Positions 1 through 8,700 of a stretch of DNA of 64,000 nucleotides are shown piece by piece. This DNA comes from an uncultured Prevotella sp. (GTDB lineage: Bacteria; Bacteroidota; Bacteroidia; Bacteroidales; Bacteroidaceae), in assembly GCA_900319905.1 (NCBI GenBank), contig ONQB01000013.1, positions 1 through 64,000 of the forward strand. The letters run 5' to 3'. Position 1 is the stretch's first letter. Every line of letters begins with the position of its first letter. Under the pieces are notes generated by a model. It saw only the letters and a list, made by a program, of their open reading frames with translations. It did no database searches and was not told the origin of the DNA. Position numbers and translations under genes: made by a program.

Positions 1-247
1 CTCGTCTATTTGTACAGAAGGCCTTTTGTCCATCATGGCTTTGTATAACCTGTTCTTCTGTGTTGAATGTGATTTCGTATGGATTTGCCTTGTTATTGAT
101 CTCATACAACTGACTAACCGTTATGCTGTCGCTTGCATTACATCCTGCATGGCCAAATGCATTCATACAAAAGCATATGGCCAAAAGAAATATTGCCATC
201 ACCTGTTTGCTGATGGAAAAGTGCAATATATTTAAAGAACTAGTCAT
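1..247 (-). CDS. Secreted protein of unknown function, N-terminal part (runs off the window)
   Basis: An open frame on the minus strand starts with ATG at 247 and continues past position 1, so only about 82 residues are visible. A hydrophobic stretch near residues 15-32 (KQVMAIFLLAICFCMNAFGH) looks like a signal peptide, so export is inferred. The start overlaps the stop of the upstream lipoprotein gene as ATGA, which implies translational coupling and a shared transcript. I do not recognise the family. Base composition is AT-rich like its partner and unlike the genes beyond 1.5 kb. Confidence 0.6.
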   Translation of the reverse strand, partial: MTSSLNILHFSISKQVMAIFLLAICFCMNAFGHAGCNASDSITVSQLYEINNKANPYEITFNTEEQVIQSHDGQKAFCTNRR

Positions 248-1167
248 TCTTCTACCCTCCATAATTTTGAACTGGCATATCCAACACAAATTCCCATTTT
301 TAATGCTGATTTGTCTTTTTCTGGAATTTTTGAATTGGTTATTAGTTTTATTACATCTTTGCAGTATTTTTCCCACTCTTCTTCAGTGGAAACTAGCTCC
401 ATTCCTTCAAAGAAACCGGAGGTGATTTCCAGCATGTTTTTTAATTCTGGATATTGAACAGATGTTTCATGCAGCAACTCTTTATAATCCTTGCATGCTA
501 ATGACTTTTCGCCAATAAATTTACAGAAATTGACAGTTTCTATATTTAAGATGGTATCATTATAGCTAGTTGAAGGCACCGTATTAATAATTTCCTTATT
601 CAGTTCTAGTACGCGAGTATAATCTGAAACGCTTTTCCAATAATTGATATTATCTTTTTTTTCAAATGTTGAATAAATTATAGTATTGTGATAATATCCG
701 ATACTATCATTAATTGTTGCGGTTGCAGAGCTGTCAACCAAAATAAGATTTTCTAATGCAACAGATTTTGGTTGTAGAACTTGGGTAACCTTCATACTAT
801 CTCCTGCATTACTACTTCTTGTAATATATGTATTTGTCACATCTAGTAATGTAACTCCCCCCTGCTTACTTGCTGAAGTTACAGAAGCTCCTTGTGCTGA
901 TTGCCATATATTATCACCGGTAATAGCACCTTTTATAGCACCAATACAGTCTGAAACAAATATTTTTACCACTCTATTGAACAAGCGTCCCCAAAAACCT
1001 CTTGTTAGAGTATTTCTACAAGAATCATTAAGTTCACAGATACCAACTTTCAAATCTGCATACTCGCTTGTGGTTGTTTGCACGACAGGTTTTGTCTCAA
1101 CATATTCATTAGAACATGAAGACAAAAGGCAAATGACCATTACCAAGATAGAAAAATACTTTTTCAT
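244..1167 (-). CDS. Hypothetical lipoprotein, 307 aa
   Basis: The N-terminus has a lipoprotein signal: a hydrophobic core followed by LLSSCS, with the lipidated cysteine near residue 18. The protein is therefore probably anchored in the outer or inner membrane. The rest has no motif I recognise. A glycine/alanine-rich segment near residues 75-85 (IGAIKGAITG) and several scattered cysteines are visible. It overlaps the next gene by four bases (ATGA), so the two form an operon. A Bacteroidetes -7 box lies about 150 bases upstream of the start. The gene is AT-rich compared with its neighbours, which suggests recent acquisition (inference). Confidence 0.7.
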   Translation of the reverse strand: MKKYFSILVMVICLLSSCSNEYVETKPVVQTTTSEYADLKVGICELNDSCRNTLTRGFWGRLFNRVVKIFVSDCIGAIKGAITGDNIWQSAQGASVTSASKQGGVTLLDVTNTYITRSSNAGDSMKVTQVLQPKSVALENLILVDSSATATINDSIGYYHNTIIYSTFEKKDNINYWKSVSDYTRVLELNKEIINTVPSTSYNDTILNIETVNFCKFIGEKSLACKDYKELLHETSVQYPELKNMLEITSGFFEGMELVSTEEEWEKYCKDVIKLITNSKIPEKDKSALKMGICVGYASSKLWRVEE

Positions 1168-1314
1168 ACGATCATGTTTTACCTATTCCTCTTATAGGGA
1201 ATTATTAGTGAAGATGGTTAGAGACTGCAGCAAGATACAGAACCATCTTGGCTTCTTAATAAATGTAGAAATAGAATTTAAGCATTCATTAAATTACATT
1301 TTTAGTTGCCGTTG

Positions 1315-1322
1315 CAAAGATA
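1315..1322 (-). promoter_or_regulatory. -7 box (TAnnTTTG) for the lipoprotein pair
   Basis: On the minus strand the sequence reads TATCTTTG, a full match to the Bacteroidetes -7 consensus. No clear TTTG -33 element is seen at the usual spacing. It would give a leader of about 140 bases before the lipoprotein start at 1167. Confidence 0.45.
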
Positions 1323-1518
1323 CAATTTCTTTTTATAATATATGATAAAACTTATATATTTGTCATTTTTAATAAATAAATAACAATTTCGTAATTTCTT
1401 TATGGGCTGTAACGAATTTATATAGTAATGTGCCGTACAACAGAGCCTCTTCATGTGACTATTCGTATTCGCTATGGTAATACAATTGATATTTTATTTG
1501 TGCCGGGAGAGTTCATAT

Positions 1519-1555
1519 GAAGGGAGGCACGAGCATTTGTTCTGTGCCTCCCTTC
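1519..1555 (-). terminator. Perfect 12-bp hairpin downstream of the ATPase gene
   Basis: Arms at 1519-1530 and 1544-1555 (GAAGGGAGGCAC and its complement) enclose a 13-base loop. It sits 20 bases past the stop of the minus-strand ATPase gene, so a transcription end is likely, although no T-run follows on either strand. The rest of the 1168-1574 gap holds the promoter above and nothing else I can support. Confidence 0.5.
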
Positions 1556-1574
1556 TTCTGTGCCTTCCTCCTTG

Positions 1575-2714
1575 TTAATAGTTCATCCCAAAGTACCACA
1601 ATGGAACGACGATACCATGACCTGTTTCAATGTCATCTTTGACGATGATTCCATTGGGCACATTCTCTATTTGCCGGCGGCCTTTGTTGCGGCCACCCAC
1701 CTCGAAAGTATAAGGGTCGATGAAGAAATCACTCTCTCGGGAGACAACTACACGATTGCGCACACGCATTTGGTTGTAGAAGAAGGTCTCCCTCAAACTG
1801 CCTATGTCGGGCTTGCCACCCGTTAGGGCATACATTAGACTTGGGTTGTCGATATAGGCCTTCTCCATCTTCCCTAAACTGCGTATGCCTGAGGTGTTGT
1901 CACGTAACAACCCCAGCATTCCTGCTTGCTCCAAGTAGACAAGGTAGGCAGGTACGTTGTTTTTGCTGACACCTACTTCTTGGGCCAAACTGTCGAAATT
2001 GGGTTTGTAGGGTGCCATGCCAGATACAATCTCCAATAGCCGTTCCAGTTTTCTAGCGGTGTCGGGCCGGAGGTTGGCGTGCTGCGCAATGTCTATTTCC
2101 ACGGTCTGTACGATGACTTGGTTGAGTCGCTGATAAAAGCCTACTTCGTTGGCAAACGGGTAATAGCCGGTGGCTAAGTAGTCACGGAAGGCGGGCAGTG
2201 GATGGGGCAACTCGGGGATTGAGATGCGTTGGTCTAAGATGTCGTCGAGTGAGAATACATTAGCTTTGATGCCTTTTCGAATAAGAAGGAACTCGCGGAA
2301 CGACATGCCTTGCATGGTATACATCAGCGCACGACGGCTCAAGTCGGCCTGTCCCTGATTGATGTTCAGAATGGACGAACCGGTGAAAACGATGTGAAGG
2401 TCGGCATGAATGTCATAAATCTGCTTGAGCTCCTGACTCCATCCTTTGTATTTGTGTATTTCATCAATGAAGAGATGAGTGCCTCCGTCCTTGACCAGCT
2501 CATCGGCTAAGGCCACGAGCGAGTGATTGTTGAAGTAGAGGTTGTCCGCTGAGACATAGAGAACGTGCCGATGATCCTCCATTCGCTTGATATGCTGCAA
2601 GAGCATTGTCGACTTGCCCACACCCCTTGGCCCTGTGATGCCAATCATCCGGGCACGCCAGTCAATCTCGTGGTAGAGATACCTGAAATGCTCTTGTGTG
2701 GTCTGCCGGAGCAT
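1575..2714 (-). CDS. AAA ATPase with DUF4143 C-terminal domain
   Basis: A 379-residue P-loop ATPase of the AAA_14/DUF4143 type, common in Bacteroidetes. The Walker A motif GPRGVGKS is at residues 28-35 and the Walker B motif LFIDEIH at 81-87. A GSS sensor-like segment follows (FTGSSILN). The C-terminal half has the expected DUF4143 layout with a short winged-helix-like region (SLAQEVGVSKNNVPAYL). The cellular role of this family is not settled; members are usually scattered accessory genes. It lies 25 bases downstream of sprA on the same strand and could be read through from it. Confidence 0.85.
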   Translation of the reverse strand: MLRQTTQEHFRYLYHEIDWRARMIGITGPRGVGKSTMLLQHIKRMEDHRHVLYVSADNLYFNNHSLVALADELVKDGGTHLFIDEIHKYKGWSQELKQIYDIHADLHIVFTGSSILNINQGQADLSRRALMYTMQGMSFREFLLIRKGIKANVFSLDDILDQRISIPELPHPLPAFRDYLATGYYPFANEVGFYQRLNQVIVQTVEIDIAQHANLRPDTARKLERLLEIVSGMAPYKPNFDSLAQEVGVSKNNVPAYLVYLEQAGMLGLLRDNTSGIRSLGKMEKAYIDNPSLMYALTGGKPDIGSLRETFFYNQMRVRNRVVVSRESDFFIDPYTFEVGGRNKGRRQIENVPNGIIVKDDIETGHGIVVPLWYFGMNY

Positions 2715-2739
2715 TTCTTCTTGATACTATTCTGTCATG

Positions 2740-5700
2740 CTATCTTGTCAGGCTGAACTTGATGCTCAGGCCGAAGTCCTGCGTCGTTGTGGGGTAGGAG
2801 CTGCTGCTCAAGAGAGGCGTGTTGGTCTGACGGTCGAAGTAGAAACTCATGGACAACAAGCGCGACAACGTGTATTCGGCAGAGAACGACAGTTTGAAGG
2901 CGGTGTTGCCACTCGATGCGTTCGACATGATGGTGGCGATATCGCGGGTGATGGCTGCCTGCTTACGGTAGGACAGGTCGAGGCGCAGGTTGAGGTTGTT
3001 GTTCGAGCTGTTGCTCGAGGTGCGCGTCGAGGTCTGTCTGTTGTTCTCATTGTTGTTTTGCTTGTTGCCTCTACTGCTCTTGACGGTTCTGCGCATCTTT
3101 GACTTGAAGGGATTGAAGTTGTTGATGCGGTATCCCCAGCCAAACACCCAGTCCTTGCTCAGAGCTTCGTTGACCTGCACACTCGTCATCGACAGCGTCA
3201 GGGCACGTGTCTGGCGGTATTCGAGTTTGGCGGTCATGTTGTTGAGGAATGTCACGTCAATGCCGAGGAGGGGTGAGAACGACTCGTTGATGCTCACGGT
3301 GGAGACGTTGAACATCGAGTTGGGGATGGGGTTGCCCGAGGTGGCATCGGTGATGAAGCCGAGGTTGTCGCCCATGAGTGACTCAAAAGTGGAGTAGCTC
3401 TGATAGGCACCCACCGCATAGATGCTCTTGTAAGAGTGGTTGATGTTGACCGACTTGAAGTGGTCGCGCAGCCATGGCAGCGATGACAGTCCGCTGTAGC
3501 GAAGTGTCCAGTTGGGCAGCAGCTTCGCCAGCGACGGGAAAATGTCGAGTCCGCTGCCACCCATGCTGGTGTAGGCTTTGAGGAAGGCAGGCACCATGAC
3601 GTCGGCGGAGTACTTGTTGACTCCACCATTGGCGGCATCGAATGTCTGTCCGGCAAGCGAGGTGCCCGACGGATAGGTGGTCCCGGCATATCGTGCCTCG
3701 ACACGCTGGCGGAAGCTTTCGAGTGAGTTGCAGAACTTCTCGAAGGTCTTTGAGTAGAAGCCGTTGTTGGCATTGCCCATACTCTCGAAGGCTGACGACA
3801 GCGAGATGGTAGTCATAGAGAGGCTACCTGTCTGCGTTGTGGGGTTGCCCTCGTACATATATTGTATGCTGCGCGCCTTGGTCTCCGTGCGACTGGCCGT
3901 AAGGTCAATCTTCAAGTTCTTGATGGGTTCGATGGTCGCCTTAAGTTGCAGGTCCTCGGTGAGATTGGTAGTGGCGGGTGTGGCAACGCTCTCATCGTTG
4001 AGCAGCCAGTTGTTGTCCTGTGCCTTATTGATGTAACTGTCACCCACGAGGCCGAAGGCGAAATCGAGGCCTGGCGAGAGATAGTGGGAACCGCGGGTCT
4101 GTCCGAAGGCGTCGCCGATGATGGGCATGAAGCCTGGGATGGACATGGCATACTGGTTGCGGTAGCTGATGCTGGCCGACCTTACCATCATGGCCACCCG
4201 GCTGATGGTTTGTGCCACCTTGTACCATTTCTTCTCCTCAAGTGCTGGCAGGGTGACGACAGACACCTTGATCTTGGTGACGCTGTCGACCTTATTCTTG
4301 ATGCGTATCTTGTTGTTGTCGAGCTTGCGGAACTTCAGCTTAAAGGTCTTGCCGTCCTCGGTCTTAGCCGATACCACGATGCGCTTCGACTTCTTGCCGT
4401 GGGTCACGACGATGGTGGTGTCGGGCCGGAGCACCACTTCTTTTTCGAAGGCATTGACACGCTTGGGCAGCTGTTTCTTCTTGGCAGCGTCGTCTTTCTG
4501 CTTCTGCTTCCAATCTTTCACAGCCTGGTCGGGGTCTTTGCCGGCCTTGGTGGCGGTGTCGCGCACCTTCTGTTCCTCTGCTTTCTGTTTTTGTTTCTCC
4601 TGTTCCTTCTGCTTCTTCTCCCGCTGTGCCTGCGCCAGGTTGCGCGATGTCGGCTTGTCGAAGCGCTCATTGGCTTTCTTGAGGAACGGCACCATGTTGT
4701 ATAGCTTAGTGAAGTCGAAGCTGCCGTTGACGTTGAACTGTCGGTTGTTGGAGATGGTATTGCCGAGCGATGTACCGTCTTCCAGTTCGGTGCCTCTCAC
4801 CCAGTTGTAAGTGGCATTGTAAGTGGCGTCAGCCTTCGCCCAGGCAAAGACTGGGATGAGGTTGATAGGCAGCTGATAGCTCAGCGTGAATGTTTGCTGA
4901 TAGTCGAGTGGCGTGCCGAGGTGCTTGATGCTGGTCCACACCGAGTCTTTCCACGCCGAGTAATGGTCGGGGTAGAGGTCTTTGTTGACTGGGGTGTAGG
5001 GCTCCTCAATCTGTGCATGGGTGGCACTTTGGAAGTTCATGTGGATGTTCTTGGTGAAGTCCCAACGCAGTTGGAACTCTCTGTTCCACAAGAACTGCTC
5101 TGAGAAGGTCAGAGGCAGTGAACTGTTCTCCGTAGATTCCATGTCACGTTCCTGCAGCTCATAGTAGTTGCGCGTCATTTCTGAGTTGAACGCTATGTTC
5201 TGTGGCAGATAGTTGAAGCCGAGACGCTTGGGCAGGTCCAGCCATTTGCTCTTGCTCTTTACTTTCTTAAACGGCTCCCAAGTTTTGTAGATGGGCGACC
5301 AGCTATAGTTGAATGTTCCGTTCCAGTTGTCCTCATTCTCGTAGACGGTGGTCTCTCCCTGGTTGTGTGTGTGGGAGTGACTGTATGAGAATGAGAAGTT
5401 GGCGGGGTCGTAGGGCATTGGGTGGCGTTTGTTCTGAATGCCCACACGTGCGTTGGACATGGAGAAGTTGGTGCTCACCTTCTTTGTGACGGCGATGTTC
5501 TCAATGCTGTCGCGCTCTGTCTTGTTGGCGGCAGCGTCGAGAGCCTCTTTCAGTTCCATGTCGGTGTCAAGTGGGTTGTACTTGGGCTTTACGGTCTGCT
5601 TTGTCACGCTGTAGTAAACGGGTATCGACACCTTGGCCTTGTCGGGGAAGAACTTACCCAACTCAAGACTGGTAGTGAACGCCATGTCGGTCTGAGCGTC

Positions 5701-8700
5701 CTGTGTGCGCGAGCTCACTCCGTCTTCCAGTCCGCCGAATCCTTCCGACACATAGCGTCCTTGCAGGTTCATGTTGCCGAGATCGGAGAGCTGCACGCTG
5801 AGGTTGCCGTTGGCTGCCCAGCCACCGGTGTTGTTGTAGTCTTTGAGGCGCAGTTCGTTGACCCACACCTCACCGCTCTTCTGGTCGGCAGAGAGGTTTC
5901 TGATGCCGATGATCATGGTCTTCACCTCGCCGAGTGTCGGGTTACCCATGATGGTGACCTTGTTGTTGGGGTGGTCGGCGTCGTAGGCCACATAGGCCCG
6001 GGTGTATGACGCAGTTCCCATGGCGCGTGCCTTGTTGCGCTCGCGCTTCACATTGGTGAAGAGTGAGAGAGGCACGTCGAGCATGTTGTCTTCCGGCCAT
6101 ACGGCCTCACAGTCGGCCAACAGGTAACGGTTGTAGTTATTGCGTGGTGCTGTCAGCTTGAGGGGTATCTCGTATTCATAGTAATTGCTCTTATAGTCGG
6201 ATCCCAGGCGGATGAAGACAGCCAACTGGTTGTCCTGCAGGTTGGTGGTGTTGGTCTCCGTGGCATTGGCGTGCACGAACATCTGCAGACGCTTGTACTG
6301 TCGCATGTCGAGAGTGGTGTTCTTGTAGACGCACTTCGACTCATTGTTGGAGAGGTTCTCCACGTTCATCTGCAGTGACTGCTCATCGCTCTCGACGAGC
6401 TGTGGCTGCGAGGGGTCCTGCTCACGTTTGATGCCCGGTGGCAGCACATAGTTGACGGGTGTCTTGTCGTTGTTCTCCTCCAGGCTAACCGAAGCGGTGG
6501 TGAGGGTTCCGGTCTGTGCGGCGCTATTGTCGAGGTTCTGTGTGTAGACGCGCCATGTGCCTCTTACAAGGTCGAGACTGGCGAAGCGCAGCACCACGTC
6601 GCGCTGGAAGCCGGTAAGGAACATACGCATGAAGCGGATGGACGAGAAGTCGCTGATGTTGCCCACCTTGCGCTCGTACTCGTCGACGGGCACGCGGAAA
6701 AGATACCATGTCCAGTGGCCGGTCTGTCCGTTGCGCAGGCTGGCAGCCACCTCACGCTTGTCGACGATGTAGTTCTGGCCCACGACCATGTCCTCGGGGC
6801 GGAGGGAGATGTGGTACTGGTAGTATTTCTCGTATTCGTTGAGGGTATAGTCCTGGTTGATGTCCTCCACGTCGGGCGTGCTCTTGTAGGCTGTGCTGTA
6901 GCTCTCCGTGTTGTTGCTGCTGTCGGGCGAGTTGCCCTGTGGATTGTTGATGTATTTGTATCGGCGCAGGATGCTGGCTTCCATGCGGTCGTAGTCAGAG
7001 CCACGGAAGTAGTGGTAGTCGTCGTGTGCCGGGTCGGCGAAGATGGAGTCGAACACAGCCTGGCTCACCTTGCCTTGTATCTGCGTGAGGAAGTCCTGGT
7101 AGCTTTCGAAGGTCTGTTCCTCGGCATCGGTGAGACCATTGAGACCCACGTCCTGCAGGGCACGGCTGCCGGAGGTTGTGGCGAAGGCATAGGTCACTGT
7201 CGACTGGTTGGGTATCTTGCCCCACTGCGTGTAGGTGTAGTTGGACGAACCGTCGACGGGCAGTCCGCTCTCATAGAATTTCTTTCCGTCGTGCAGCACG
7301 TCCTCCGACACTTCACCGAGGTTGATGTAGAAGTCGCCTCCGGCATTGGTGGCGCCCTCCTCATTGGTCTTGATGAAGGGGTCGAGCATCCAGAATTCCA
7401 CATACTCGATGTTGGCCTGCTCAAAGTCGTTGGTGTCGAGGTGCCGCATCATGCCTCCCCAGTGCTGCATCGGGTTGCGCAGTGTGCCGTCGTAGTTGAG
7501 GTCGGGGTTGAAGTTGTACGGACCGCGCTCATTGGGATAGTAGGCCACGTTGAGCACCGAGATGGTGGATGTGGCATTGGTGTAGCTGTTCTGGTCACGG
7601 TTGGGGAAGAGCTCTCTGACGTACCACTCTCTGACGTAAGGGTCGCTGAGCTGGTTGAGGTCGCTGCGGATGTGTGATGGAGTGAGCGATGACGAGCGGC
7701 GGGTGAAGAGCGGGTCGATGGTGTACCAGGCCATCTGCGAGCGGTTGTAGCCCGAGCGCAGGGTGGTCTTGTCGCTGCTCTCGGAGAAGGTGGATGGCAC
7801 ACTCGACAGACTCCACGACGTTGGGTCCAGGACGCTGATCTTGTCGGTGGTGTTCTCGAAGTCATCGATGTACGACGCATTGTCCTGTGTGCCATGAGCC
7901 TGTCCGGCAAAGAGCTTGGCAAACTCACCGGTGAAGGAGATCTGCGACGGCTGGGTGAGGTGGAGGAAAGGCAGCTTGTCGAGCATGTTGGTGAGCCACT
8001 GGCTCTCGCGTTTCCAGTTGATGTTGAAACCGACGATGGTGTTGTTGACTGGCTCCACGCCCATCTGCACCTTATTATAAAGAGCCTGCTCGCTGAGGTG
8101 CTGGAAGGTACCCGACAGCTGGAAGTTCTTTGAGAAGTCGTACTCCCAGTTCATGCCGAGCATCGTCTTGCGCTCCTGCGAATAGTCCGACTGGCTTTCG
8201 AGTGAGACATTGACAGAGGTACCGGCATCGATGATGCTTTGGTTGAGGATGGTCACTTCGCCTGCGCTGTAGTCGACGCTGTAGTCAGTGCCTTCGGTGA
8301 GGGTGACGCCTCCGGCTGTCACCACCACCGATCCTTGCGGCACGTTGTAGGCGCCGAGCGAGATGACGTTGGCCTGTGTGCCGCGGAACTGTCCCTGCAA
8401 CAGGTACTTGTCTTTTTCAGCGATCTGCTTGGCAACGGTCTTTGTCGAGTCGTAAAGCTCGGTAAAGGCATATTTGCGTGCCACCTCGTCGCTCACGCCA
8501 TGCTTCGTGAGGTAGTTGTACATATAGCTGCCGAAAGGCTCGGCCACGGGGAAGAACACGCGGCCGTTGCTCACGGTGTAGCCTTCCACATAGTCGAAGT
8601 AGCCGTTGGAGTGTGCGTTGTTGTTATTGTCGAGCCGGTCGGCACCCAGATCCTTGATGATGGTCTGGTTTTTCACCTGCTGCTCGGGGATGTAGGAGAG

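Noticed and set aside
1428-1520. A 30-codon open frame (MCRTTEPLHVTIRIRYGNTI...) between the lipoprotein and ATPase genes
   Set aside because: Too short, with no promoter or homology I can name; its end lies inside the terminator-like hairpin.
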